Part shown: positions 29,488 to 38,270 of the stretch, piece after piece
Position numbering within the stretch: the first letter of the stretch is position 1
Layout of the letters: each line of letters starts with the position of its first letter
DNA from: JAJPKK01 sp963844635
Lineage (GTDB): Bacteria; Pseudomonadota; Alphaproteobacteria; Rhizobiales; Xanthobacteraceae
NCBI GenBank assembly: GCA_963844635.1
Contig: CAWJPD010000011.1
Span: forward strand, 62,001-126,000
Length of the DNA stretch: 64,000 nt
Reading direction: 5' to 3'
The notes under the pieces: generated by a model
Databases searched by the model: none
What the model saw: only the letters and a program-made list of their open reading frames with translations
What the model was told of the DNA's origin: nothing
Position numbers and translations under genes: made by a program

Positions 29488-30756
29488 ATGGCGATGGACC
29501 GACTGGTCATCCACGGCGGCAACCGGCTTGAGGGCTCGGTGCAGATTCACGGCGCCAAGAATGCGGCGTTGCCACAGATCGCCGCGTCGCTGCTCAGTGC
29601 CGAGCCGCTCGCAATCGGGAATGTTCCGGACCTCCTCGATGTCGGCACGATGCTTCGGCTGATGACCGAGTTCGGCGTCACAGTGGAGCGCCGGTCCGCC
29701 GGAGTTGTCGTGCTGGATGCCGGCGACGCCCGTAATACGCAGGCGCCCTACGACATTGTGCGCCGCATGCGCGCGACCGTGCTGGTGCTCGGTCCGCTGC
29801 TGGCGCGCTTCGGCTCCGCGCGGGTGTCGTTGCCCGGCGGCTGTGCCATCGGCGCACGGCCGGTGGACCTGCATCTCAAGGCGCTGGCAGCCCTCGGAGC
29901 CGCGGTCGGCATTGAAGGCGGCTACATCACCGCAGAGGCCGAGCAAGGTCGCTTGCAGGGCGGCCGCATCATCCTGACCTCCCCGTCGGTCGGGGCCACC
30001 GAGACTGCACTGATGGCGGCCACTCTCGCGCGCGGCGAAACGGAAATCGTGAACGCCGCCCGCGACCCCGAGGTGTGCGACCTTGCGCTGTGCCTCGTGG
30101 CGATGGGCGCGCGGATCGAGGGGGTCGGCACGCACCGCATCCTGATCGAGGGCGTTTCCGAACTGCACGGTGCCCGCCATCAGCTGATCGCGGATCGCAT
30201 CGAGGCCGGCACGTACGCGATTGCCGCAGCGATCACCGGGGGCCATCTCGAATTGCTCGACGCGCATCTCGATCATCTCGCGACCGTCGGCGCGGCGCTG
30301 GAACAGGCAGGAGTTGCGATCTGGCCGACCGATCGCGGCCTGATGATCTCGCGCAGCGCGTCGCTCCGCCCGGTGGATGTGCTTACCGAGCCCTATCCCG
30401 GTTTTCCCACCGACCTTCAGGCGCAATTCATGGCGCTGATGGCGATAACCCCGGGCGCCTGCGTGATCCGCGAAACCGTATTCGAGAGCCGCTTCATGCA
30501 CGTGCCGGAACTAGGCCGGCTGGGCGCCAATATCCTCCTCCAGGGCACGACGGCGCTGGTGCGCGGGGTCGAGCAACTGCACGGCGCCGAGGTGATGGCG
30601 ACGGACCTGCGCGCTTCGGTGGCGCTGGTGCTGGCGGGGTTGGCCGCGCAAGGCGAGACCGAGGTTCGCCGCATCTACCACCTCGATCGCGGTTACCAGG
30701 AGCTCGACCGCAAGTTGGTGCAATGCGGCGCCGACATCCGGCGTGTCGCGGAATGA
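29488..30756 (+). CDS. murA: UDP-N-acetylglucosamine 1-carboxyvinyltransferase
   Basis: First committed peptidoglycan step: adds enolpyruvate to UDP-GlcNAc. 422 aa from ATG 29488 (MAMDRLVIHGGNRLEGSVQIHGAKNAALPQIAASLL, with the catalytic Lys in the GAKNA motif). The loop SLPGGCAIGARPVDLHL keeps the active-site Cys, the fosfomycin target. C-terminus MATDLRASVALVLAGLAAQGETEVRRIYHLDRGY is complete. Its stop overlaps the kinase start as ATGA. Being inside a recycling cluster is unusual for murA; whether another murA exists elsewhere cannot be seen. Confidence 0.95.
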   Translation: MAMDRLVIHGGNRLEGSVQIHGAKNAALPQIAASLLSAEPLAIGNVPDLLDVGTMLRLMTEFGVTVERRSAGVVVLDAGDARNTQAPYDIVRRMRATVLVLGPLLARFGSARVSLPGGCAIGARPVDLHLKALAALGAAVGIEGGYITAEAEQGRLQGGRIILTSPSVGATETALMAATLARGETEIVNAARDPEVCDLALCLVAMGARIEGVGTHRILIEGVSELHGARHQLIADRIEAGTYAIAAAITGGHLELLDAHLDHLATVGAALEQAGVAIWPTDRGLMISRSASLRPVDVLTEPYPGFPTDLQAQFMALMAITPGACVIRETVFESRFMHVPELGRLGANILLQGTTALVRGVEQLHGAEVMATDLRASVALVLAGLAAQGETEVRRIYHLDRGYQELDRKLVQCGADIRRVAE

Positions 30757-31655
30757 GCGGTCCTCCCCGTCCCAACGATGCTCGCCTCTACATCGGCGTG
30801 GATGGCGGCGGCACGGGATGCCGCGCCCGCATCGAGGACACGGAAGGCCAGGTGTTGGGCACTGGGATCGCCGGACCCGCGGCGCTGCGGCTCGGCGTCG
30901 ATCGATCCCTGGCAGCGCTTGAAACGGCATGCCGGACGGCGGCGGCCGAAGCCGGCCTGCAACCCGATGCTCTGGCGGAGATGGACGCCGGGGTCGGCCT
31001 CTCCGGAATTGGGCGCAAGGGCGTGCTTGACGACCTGGTCGCCCATCCGCACCCTTTCCGCTCGGTCGTCTATGTGAACGACGCCACCATCGCCTGCATT
31101 GGTGCGCATGGCGGGCACGACGGCGGCATCGTCATCATTGGGACGGGGAGCGTGGGCCTTGCCCTGGTGCGGGGTCGGGAATTGCGCGTCGGCGGTTACG
31201 GGTTTCCGATCTCCGACGAGGGTAGCGGCGCCGATCTCGGCCTGCACGCAATCCGACTTGCGTTGCGCGCAAGTGACGGCCGCGCCATCGCCACCAGCCT
31301 CACCCGCGAGGTGATGGCTCGGTTCCATGATGACCCGTTCGAGGCGGTCGCCTGGATGGACCGCGCGACGGCAACCGACTATGCCACTCTGGCGCCCCTT
31401 GTCATGCGCAATGCGGATGCCGGAGACCCTGTCGGCCGGCATATCGTGCGCGATGCCGCCGAACAGATCGATGAACTGGTGCGGCGGCTCGTCGAGCTCG
31501 GCGCGACGCGTATCGCGCTGTTGGGCGGACTAGCCTCGCCAATGGAGCCCTGGCTCGCCCCCGACGTACAGCGCCGGTTGTCCCCCATCCAAGGCGACGC
31601 GGTTGCCGGCGCCTTATATCTCGCGCGTCACCACCTCAAAGCGCCGCGGTGCTGA
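30753..31655 (+). CDS. nagK: BadF/BadG-family N-acetylglucosamine (possibly MurNAc) kinase
   Basis: 300-residue ASKHA-fold sugar kinase: LYIGVDGGGTGCRARIEDTEGQVLG (phosphate-1), VYVNDATIACIGAH, GGIVIIGTGSVGLALVRG (phosphate-2), VGGYGFPISDEGSGADLG (catalytic region of the BadF-type GlcNAc kinases), LLGGLASPMEPWL (adenosine loop). Start ATG 30753 overlaps the murA stop. Position between murA and murQ suggests it feeds both NagA and MurQ, as the dual-specificity kinase MurK of Clostridium does; this dual role is inference. Not a benzoyl-CoA reductase subunit, as there is no cysteine cluster. Confidence 0.85.
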   Translation: MSGPPRPNDARLYIGVDGGGTGCRARIEDTEGQVLGTGIAGPAALRLGVDRSLAALETACRTAAAEAGLQPDALAEMDAGVGLSGIGRKGVLDDLVAHPHPFRSVVYVNDATIACIGAHGGHDGGIVIIGTGSVGLALVRGRELRVGGYGFPISDEGSGADLGLHAIRLALRASDGRAIATSLTREVMARFHDDPFEAVAWMDRATATDYATLAPLVMRNADAGDPVGRHIVRDAAEQIDELVRRLVELGATRIALLGGLASPMEPWLAPDVQRRLSPIQGDAVAGALYLARHHLKAPRC

Positions 31656-31707
31656 AAAGGCGCGCGGTTTGGCTACCGCAAAGATTGGCACGCAGGGCGA
31701 AGCAAAA

Positions 31708-32601
31708 ATGCCAACGGAAGAGATCAGCGCGCGTTACCGGGACCTGGATAGCTGGTCCTCGGCCGAGATGGTGGCGGCGCTCTATGAGAGTCAACTTGCC
31801 GCCGCGGCAGCCGTCCGACCGGCGCTCGCCGCGATTGCGGCGGCGGTCGAAGATGCGGTGCCGTCGCTGCGGCGGGGCGGCCGCATCGTGTATGTCGGCG
31901 CCGGCACCTCGGGCCGTATCGGTGTGCAGGACGGATCCGAACTGCCTCCGACCTTTGATTGGCCGAGCGAGCGCGTGGTCTTCGCCATGGCGGGCGGCTT
32001 CGGGGCCCTGGTGAAGAGTGCAGAGAATGCCGAGGATGACGAGGAGACCGGCGCGCGGGCGATGAAGGAGGCGAAAATCGGCGCCGATGACGTGGTGATC
32101 GGGATTGCCGCGAGCGGGACGACGCCCTACACGATCGGGGCCTTGCGCGCCGCATCCGCCGCCGGCGCCATCACCATCGCATTGAGCGGCAATGCGAACG
32201 TGCCGCTGCTCGACGTTGCGCACCACCGCATCCTCGTGGAAACCGGCGCTGAGGTGATCGCCGGGTCGACCCGGATGAAGGCCGGCACGGCTCACAAGAT
32301 CGTGCTGAACCTGTTCTCGACTGCGGTCATGGTTCGGCTCGGCCGGGTCTATCGCGGATTGATGGTCGATATGCGGGCGCGCAATGCCAAGTTGCGACGG
32401 CGCGCCGAGACCATTGTCGCCGCGATCCTCGGCTGCTCCGGACCGCAGGCAGTCGAACTCCTTGATCAGGCGGACGGTGACGTGAAGATGGCCGTCCTTC
32501 TCGGTTTCGGGGCGAAGCCAGGCCATGCGAGCGAAATCTTGAAACGCCACGAGGGTAACCTTCGGGCGGCAATCGCCGAGGTTGTCGATGGCAGGGGCTG
32601 A
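31708..32601 (+). CDS. murQ: N-acetylmuramic acid 6-phosphate etherase
   Basis: Cleaves the lactyl ether of MurNAc-6-phosphate to GlcNAc-6-phosphate. SIS-fold protein of 297 aa with RIVYVGAGTSGRIGVQDGSELPPTFDW (substrate loop and catalytic Glu), ENAEDDEETGARAM (second acidic residue), VIGIAASGTTPYTIGAL, AGSTRMKAGTAHKIVLNLFSTAVMVRLGRVY. ATG 31708 is chosen since MPTEEISARYRDLDSWSSAEM is the family N-terminus. Downstream nagB-II overlaps its end by 14 bases, so the cluster is one operon. Confidence 0.95.
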   Translation: MPTEEISARYRDLDSWSSAEMVAALYESQLAAAAAVRPALAAIAAAVEDAVPSLRRGGRIVYVGAGTSGRIGVQDGSELPPTFDWPSERVVFAMAGGFGALVKSAENAEDDEETGARAMKEAKIGADDVVIGIAASGTTPYTIGALRAASAAGAITIALSGNANVPLLDVAHHRILVETGAEVIAGSTRMKAGTAHKIVLNLFSTAVMVRLGRVYRGLMVDMRARNAKLRRRAETIVAAILGCSGPQAVELLDQADGDVKMAVLLGFGAKPGHASEILKRHEGNLRAAIAEVVDGRG

Positions 32602-33619
32602 GTGCAATCCACCGACCGCCATGGCGCGGGAGATCGCCGAAATCCCCGCAGCCGCCGAGCGGCTGCTCGCGCAGGGCGATGCTGTTGCCACCATCGTCGA
32701 CCGCGTCGGCAGCGCCGCACCGAAGATGGTCATCGTCTGTGGCCGCGGCAGTTCCGGCCACGTCGGCGTCTTCCTGCGATACCTGTTCGAGGCACGCGTC
32801 GGCCTGCTCGTCTCGGCCGCGGCGCCGTCTGTCGTCACCGCCTACCGGCGTTACCCCGACATGCGCAACGCGCTGTTCGTACTGGTCTCGCAGTCCGGGC
32901 GCAGCCCCGATCTTGTTGCAGCGACACGCCACGCGCGCCAATCCGGTGCGCTCACGCTTGCGATCGTGAATGACGCGGCGTCCCCGGCGGCCGGCGCCGC
33001 CGATCTCATCCTGCCGATCGGCGCCGGGACTGAGCACTCGGTCGCAGCCACCAAGACAGTCCTCCTCTCGATGTTGGCCGGCGCCCGACTTGTCGCAGCG
33101 CTCACCCGCGACCGTGAACTGGCGGACAGCCTTCGCCGACTGCCCGGCCGTCTCTCCCGCGCTCTCGATTGCGACTGGTCGGCATGGAGCAATCGCCTTG
33201 CGCTGGCGCGGGCCGCTTTCGTTGCGGCGCGGGGATATGGGTTCGCCACCGCGCGTGAGGTCGCGCTGAAGCTGAACGAGACCTTGCGGCTGCCTGCGTA
33301 CGGATACAGCGCCGCCGAATTGCGTCATGGTCCACGAGGAGCGGTCTCGTCCGACACGCCGGTCCTGCTGCTGCGCCAGAATGATGAAGCGGCGGCGACG
33401 GTCGACGCGTTGATGAGCGACCTCGCCAGGGCGGGCGAAACCGTCTTTTCCGTTGGAGGACCGAACGGCACGCTGCCCTGGATCGGTGATGATCACCCGA
33501 TCTGCGACGCAATGACGATGCTCGTTCCCGGTTATCTGGCGATCGAGGCGGAGGCTCGCCGCGCGGGACTGGACCCCGATCATCCGCGCCACCTCAGCAA
33601 GGTCACTCAAACATTATGA
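32588..33619 (+). CDS. double-SIS domain glucosamine-6-phosphate deaminase (NagB-II/GlmS-like)
   Basis: 343 aa with two SIS domains: MVIVCGRGSSGHVGVFLRYLFE...VLVSQSGRSPDLVAATRHAR and AAFVAARGYGFATAREVALKLNETLRLPAYGYSAAELRHGP. The end GLDPDHPRHLSKVTQTL is the NagB-II signature, and no glutaminase domain is present, so deamination of GlcN-6-phosphate to fructose-6-phosphate is expected rather than synthesis. ATG 32588 lies inside the murQ end; ATG 32621 is an alternative. It completes a route MurNAc/GlcNAc to fructose-6-phosphate within one locus. Confidence 0.88.
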   Translation: MAGAECNPPTAMAREIAEIPAAAERLLAQGDAVATIVDRVGSAAPKMVIVCGRGSSGHVGVFLRYLFEARVGLLVSAAAPSVVTAYRRYPDMRNALFVLVSQSGRSPDLVAATRHARQSGALTLAIVNDAASPAAGAADLILPIGAGTEHSVAATKTVLLSMLAGARLVAALTRDRELADSLRRLPGRLSRALDCDWSAWSNRLALARAAFVAARGYGFATAREVALKLNETLRLPAYGYSAAELRHGPRGAVSSDTPVLLLRQNDEAAATVDALMSDLARAGETVFSVGGPNGTLPWIGDDHPICDAMTMLVPGYLAIEAEARRAGLDPDHPRHLSKVTQTL

Positions 33620-33826
33620 CGCGGGGCCAGGGCGCTGAAGACGTAGCAACCTTGCGATCCCTGGCGAGCAGCGCCGCTTGAGCACTCTAAAGCGATGGGT
33701 TCAGCGCATCCCTCCTGGCGAATTGCCGCGAGCGTTGGTGGGTTTTGCGGCTGCTGACCGCGGCCCGTCGAGAACGAAATAGGAAGATCGACCTGAAATC
33801 GTGCTCTATTTGCAACAGCAGAAAAT

Positions 33827-34049
33827 AATCGTGGGCAGCCGCATTTCTGCCCGCGGAATTGCCACGATTCACGTCGCTTTTAAGGGGGTCGGCCCCGACC
33901 TCTTTGGGGATGGGCTGGGGGGAGAGATCGGGGCCATGCTCTTGGGGTTAGAGCGGGAGTATCTTACTACTTTCCGAGCCAGCAACAAACATTAAACTTT
34001 CGTGAAGACGGGGCTGCCGCTGGGGGGTAGCCCCGTCTCTTTTTCTTTT
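33827..34049 (+). ncRNA. candidate structured RNA ending in an intrinsic terminator
   Basis: Downstream of nagB-II. AATCGTGG (33827-33834) pairs with CCACGATT (33862-33869) around an inner GGGCAG/CTGCCC stem; a GGTCG/CGACC hairpin follows near 33891; a strong terminator closes it. The only reading frame (33801-33995, GTG start, 64 aa) has no ribosome site or family resemblance. It could equally be the long 3' leader of the nagB-II message. No known RNA family recognised. Confidence 0.4.
34006..34049 (+). terminator. strong rho-independent terminator
   Basis: Perfect 10-bp stem AGACGGGGCT / AGCCCCGTCT (34006-34015 with 34029-34038), 13-base loop, then CTTTTTCTTTT. The T-run is on the plus-strand side only, so it ends plus-strand transcription arriving from the murA-nagB-II direction or from a small RNA. 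Confidence 0.85.
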
Positions 34050-34464
34050 GAATTCGGATGTTGGATGGGGGGCGACGCTTCTTGCGAAATCCCGGGACGC
34101 ACCCGACGGGAGAGGGCGGGCCAAAGAAATTTTGCCCGCCATTATAGCAGGTTACGTCCGACAACTCTCCACATCTTACCCGGCATTAACCATAGCGGCA
34201 ACCGCGAAAATGCACCGACATTTCGGCCGCGGGATGGGCCGGTGTTCTGGATTTCTGCCTCGACCTGCCTGCTTCGAAATGCCGCTGATCACGGAAAAGT
34301 GCGCGGGCACTTTCGGCAACATTTCCCGAATGGCCGAAGAGGTGGCCGATTTTTCCGGAAAATCTCTAAATTCTCAGAAGGGGATTGTCCGTCGCGCAGC
34401 TCGTGGGCAGGCCGGACTTGCGGCGATGCAAGTGGTTGGCTGACTCGATTGTATGAGGCCTGAC

Positions 34465-36181
34465 TCATTTGCAGTTGACGCCGAGCAGATAGAAGGCGCG
34501 CTGCTGGATAGGCGTAGGTTTTGCGAACAGCACGGTTACGGGAGCGCAGGCGAGTTTTGCGAGATTGCGTGTGAGGGTTGCGAGATAGGCGAGCAAGGTG
34601 CGGGAGCTGTGCACAGGCAGGCCGTCTGGGTGCGTTTGGTCTTGGCTTTAAGTCTGGCTGCGGGCGAGGGCTGCGCTTTGGCGACAGGAGAGGGACGTAA
34701 CGCTACGCGGGCGGCGCGATAGTAATCATCGAACAGCATGGGCGCGAGCGCCTGACGCATGTGCGATTAGAGATGATAGGCGAGCATGCACAGGAACAAG
34801 TGGGCGCGCACGCGCGGGGTAGCACAATGGAAGATGGGCAGAATGTAGAGGTAGATGGTCTTGAGGCTGGGAAGGCGCGCTAGACATTGGCGAGGCTCTT
34901 ATAGGCGCGCACCGTGTAGGCGGCATTGAGCGCGTTGGCAGGAACACTGGTGCGCAGCACGTAGAAGCCATCGAGCGCGGCTTCCGCGGCGATAGCGGCC
35001 TGATGGCGCGTGAAGCTCAGCGCACAGTAGGTGATGTCGATTTGAAAGTGTTTGGCGACCTTGCGACGGTGCAGCACGGCGCGGACCTTGAGGCAGATAT
35101 TGGCGGCGTAGCGCGGCGGCGAACGAAGTAGCGCGATGCGTGCTTGAATGTCCTTGAGGTACTGCTCGGTGGCATAGAGCGGTTCGTTGCGCTTGCGGGC
35201 GCGTTACTCGGCCAGCGCAGGGTTCTTGCAGACGATGAGGCGCTCGCGCGGGAACTCAGGGCTTTCGATCTCCGCGAGGTAGCGCTCGTAGAACAATGAC
35301 AGCTGCAGCGGCGAGCTCTCGGCGGCAAGCTGCTGGATAGCAGGCGCGCGCAGCGCGGTGATACAGTAGAGGCAGGCAGGCACAAGATAGTGTTCGATGC
35401 GCGCCTGCGTGATCATTCCGCGGTAGCAGACCAGGATGACGCGTTTGAGGCAGAAGCGCTCCTTGAGCTTGGCAATCTGATTGCCGAGCGTTGCGGGATA
35501 GCCGGTATTGCCTTCGAAGACCTCGATCGCAACCGGACATCCGTCGGCGGAACACAACAGCCCGAACACGATCTGCATCTTGTCGTGACGGCCATCCCGC
35601 GAATGACCAAAGCGCGCGAACGCGCAGCAGCGCCCCTCGACGTAGCTCGAACTCACATCGTAGAGCACCAGCGTCCCGTCGCGCAGGTGGCGGCGCGCCA
35701 AGGCCGTCTCGATCGTCGGCTGCGCCGCGCCCAGCCAGTCGAGGGCCGCATAGACTTGCTTGGCGCTGACCGCGCCGAGACCCAGCGTCGCGCCAAGCGA
35801 ATGGATCGCCGTCGTCTCATCGAGCGCGCGGGCGGTGGCAAGCTTGGCGGATGGATCGATCAGCCGCGCCACGATCAGCGCCAGCGCCAATTGCCGCTGC
35901 CGCTCCGGCCGGTCCGGCAACCGCGCATCGAGACCGATTTGCCGCGCCATACCCAACGCCGCCGCCACGTGTGCGTGCGGCAACGCACGGACGATCTCAA
36001 AGCCGCCAAGCGGGACCAACTTGTGGCCGCGCAACGCCGCCCGCAGCGCCTCGATGCGCTCTGTCGGCCAATCCGACAGGTTCGCGAGCGTGCGGTTCTT
36101 CACCTTGGCGCCGTCGCGAAAACTCTCCCGCAGCAGGATGGCGGGGCAGGATCTCCGGTTCGGCACGACAGCGACGTACAT
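34465..36181 (-). pseudogene. IS1634/IS4-type transposase, frameshifted
   Basis: N-terminal ~325 residues are in one frame: MYVAVVPNRRSCPAILLRESFRDGAKVKNRTLANLSDWP..., DGTLVLYDVSSSYVEGRCCAFARFGHSRDGRHDKMQIVFGLLCSADGCPVAIEVFEGNT (first Asp and metal-site segment). The C-terminal half continues in other frames: AAIAAEAALDGFYVLRTSVPA, VRAYKSLANV, MRQALAPMLFDDYY and AKPTPIQQRAFYLLGVNCK before TGA. Several indels separate them. The IS1634 family is the best match. Clear terminal inverted repeats were not found. Confidence 0.8.
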
Positions 36182-36187
36182 GTGCAG

Positions 36188-36216
36188 CTTAAATCAAGCC
36201 GCACGTGCCATGTCAA
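36188..36216 (-). promoter_or_regulatory. possible transposase promoter
   Basis: On the minus strand TTGACA (36216-36211), 17-base spacer, TTTAAG (36193-36188). The -10 ends seven bases before the transposase ATG at 36181, so any transcript would be nearly leaderless. Confidence 0.4.
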
Positions 36217-36322
36217 GCGTTATTTACCATATGTTATGACTACATATCTGGCGCGCCACGGTTTAGCTAAGCCAACGCCTCAGCGGAATCGGGTGCCAAA
36301 TTATTGACGATAGGTACGGACG

Positions 36323-36422
36323 AGAGCGGAATGCGTTCACCTTGGATCGCCTCCCACTCGGTTCTCTTTGATTTTGCGCATGATCTTGCCCGCAAAGTCC
36401 GCAACTTTACGGGATCTTGCGT
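36323..36422 (+). repeat. A/C mosaic repeat, plus orientation
   Basis: Module A (GAGCGGAATGCGTTCACC...) then module C (GCATGATCTTGCCCGCAAAG...), between the transposase pseudogene and a secreted-protein gene. The rest of the 36182-36595 gap shows nothing recognisable. Confidence 0.8.
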
Positions 36423-36595
36423 TAGTGGGCGATGCCCACCCGTCATGCGGCATTCATCGCCCTTACGCCTTGGACAGGATCGGCAACGGCGCAGACGTCC
36501 CGCCTTCGGCCGGGATGCTGCGCGCCATCGGAGGTACGAGGATCGGCAGCGGCAGCGCCAACTCAGATGGGATTGGGGCGCGCACCAAGAACGTT

Positions 36596-37150
36596 TCAGC
36601 GCTGGGTCGCGCCGATGCGCTGATCCAATTCGTCGAGCAGCGGAACAGCGCGGCCGCCGAGAAGCGCGCTGGCGCGGGCGCTATAGGCGGCAAAGGCCTC
36701 GCTCGCCGGGTGAGCCGTCGCCATGCTGGCGATCGCATCCTTCTTTTCGATCAGGTAATTCCTGCTCGGGGGCAACAGCTGGGAACGGATCACGTTCAGG
36801 ACCAGAGCCTGGTCGGCCGGCAAGTCCATGTAGATTGAGACTGCCACCTGCATGAAAATATTGTTCAATCTTTCATGAGCGGCTTCGAGGTTCAGCTTTA
36901 CATAGGAGTAGGAAGCAAGCTGCTCGAGATCGTCGCGCGGCACCGAATGGATCGCGGAGACGATATCGTCCTCGAAACTCTGCAGCGCTTCGTCTATTGC
37001 GGCGAGCCGCGTGGTGTCGCGCTCGTCCAAGACCGCCGCGCCCAGAGGCGAGATTGCGAGTAAGACGGCTGCGAGGACCGCGAGCCGATGGGCCGCGGCA
37101 CACCCACAAACTCGCGCCGCGGCACTTAAAACCGGGTGCAAACGTGCCAA
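36596..37150 (-). CDS. exported hypothetical protein
   Basis: About 184 residues. Start is taken as TTG 37150 because AAGGAGG stands five bases before it; the open frame upstream is repeat sequence. N-terminus LARLHPVLSAAARVCGCAAAHRLAVLAAVLLAISPLGAAV is a signal peptide or anchor; the mature part is helical: DTTRLAAIDEALQSFEDDIVSAIHSVPRDDLEQLASYSYVKLNLEAAHERLNNIFMQVAVSIYMDLPADQALVLNVIRSQLLPPSRNYLIEKKDAIASM. No family recognised; probably a periplasmic helical protein. Confidence 0.65.
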   Translation of the reverse strand: MARLHPVLSAAARVCGCAAAHRLAVLAAVLLAISPLGAAVLDERDTTRLAAIDEALQSFEDDIVSAIHSVPRDDLEQLASYSYVKLNLEAAHERLNNIFMQVAVSIYMDLPADQALVLNVIRSQLLPPSRNYLIEKKDAIASMATAHPASEAFAAYSARASALLGGRAVPLLDELDQRIGATQR

Positions 37151-37186
37151 CTTGACCTCCTTCGAAGCGCGTTCGGCGCGACTGCC

Positions 37187-37373
37187 GTGATCTTTGTCCG
37201 AAACATCTGCAAATTTGCGGGGCCATGCGCCAGAGCGGGATGCGTTCACCTTGAATCGCCTCCCGCTCGATTGTGTTCTGCGCACCCGTCGCGGACTGCT
37301 CTCGACGACGGATGCGTGTTGATTTTGCGCATGATCTTGTCCGAAAAGTCTGCAACTTCGCGGGATCATGCGC
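37187..37373 (+). repeat. C plus A-B-C mosaic repeat, plus orientation
   Basis: A solo module C (37187-37230) followed directly by a complete A-B-C copy (37232-37373). The stop codon of the next minus-strand gene (37378) abuts its end. Confidence 0.85.
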
Positions 37374-37377
37374 AAAT

Positions 37378-38223
37378 CTAGAAATCGGCCCGGTTCGCGA
37401 CCGGGATATGATAGTCGAACAGGTGCTGGTTGTTCTCCGCGCAGATGTCTTCCATGGGTTCCTGCAGCACGCGACGATAAAGTCTTCGGCCCGACCACGG
37501 CGCGAAGAACGTTTCCGGATCTTCGACGGTAAACGTCGCTTCCATCGCTTGGCCGTTCTCGACCTTGCGCCAGCGCTCGACGACGTGGAGCTTTTCCGTG
37601 TGCGGTGTCCGGTAGGGATCGAGCACCGTCTTGTTATTTTGCCCGATGGTGTCGATCACCAGAGTGTCGCCTTCATAATGGCCGACCAACTCGCCGTACC
37701 AGGACGGTTTCGGCTCGGCCGAGTGCGCCACATCAAGATAGACGCGGCGTACCTCCTCGTTGCCGGTGAAGATCATCCAGACTTGCTTCGGGGTCTGCAG
37801 AAACACCAGTGGGGTTGCCCCGCCATAGGCGATGAAGCCGGGTACGCCAGCCGGCAGACAGCTGGATCGCGCGGTGAAGGCAACCTTGCCGGCAAGCACC
37901 TCGTCGTTGTCTTTCTTCATGTGCTCCTTGACCCAGGGCCTGAGATTCGGATTGGCCAAGTCGGCGATGCGGTAGGTCGGCTGGGCGCGGGTGCCGTTCG
38001 GAACGAACGGATGTGCCGGATCTTGGGAAACAGGCGGCACGTCGCCCGGAACGGCCGCGAAACCCGGGCCGCCGCCATTGACGCCCACCCATCCAATATT
38101 GTTGGACGAGAAATCGGGCGGCGCTGCCTTGTCCTGCGCGATCACGTGGGAAAGCGGCGCAGCGCAAAAAAGCCCGGCCAAGGTAGTTCCGATGAGCCAC
38201 TTCCTGACTGTCAGCAGCGACAT
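37378..38223 (-). CDS. exported hypothetical protein
   Basis: 281 residues. ATG 38223 follows GGGAGGAAAC and gives MSLLTVRKWLIGTTLAGLFCAAPLSHVIAQ, a signal peptide. The mature part has FSSNNIGWVGVNGGGPGFAAVPGDVPPVSQDPAHPFVPNGTRAQPTYRIADL, CLPAGVPGFIAYGGATPLVFLQTPKQVWMIFTGNEEVRRVYLDVAHS, and HYEGDTLVIDTIGQNNKTVLDPYRTPHTEKLHVVERWR. The last blocks (RRIYLD ... GHWEGDTLVVDT...T.H...L.V.ER) are seen in a large family of secreted proteins of unknown role in rhizobia and Acidobacteria. Intact. Confidence 0.8.
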   Translation of the reverse strand: MSLLTVRKWLIGTTLAGLFCAAPLSHVIAQDKAAPPDFSSNNIGWVGVNGGGPGFAAVPGDVPPVSQDPAHPFVPNGTRAQPTYRIADLANPNLRPWVKEHMKKDNDEVLAGKVAFTARSSCLPAGVPGFIAYGGATPLVFLQTPKQVWMIFTGNEEVRRVYLDVAHSAEPKPSWYGELVGHYEGDTLVIDTIGQNNKTVLDPYRTPHTEKLHVVERWRKVENGQAMEATFTVEDPETFFAPWSGRRLYRRVLQEPMEDICAENNQHLFDYHIPVANRADF

Positions 38224-38270
38224 GGCCGTTTCCTCCCGCGATGATGTTGCAGCGGCTCTTTTCGACGAAG

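Noticed and set aside
30753..31655. Benzoyl-CoA reductase activator (BadF/BadG proper)
   Set aside because: No iron-sulfur cysteine motif, and the neighbours are amino-sugar genes.
33801..33995. 64-aa reading frame before the terminator
   Set aside because: GTG start without ribosome site and it covers the hairpins; an RNA reading is preferred, though a tiny protein cannot be excluded.
34048..34443. 131-aa plus-strand reading frame
   Set aside because: TTG start directly inside the terminator T-run, no ribosome site, no family pattern; left as non-coding.
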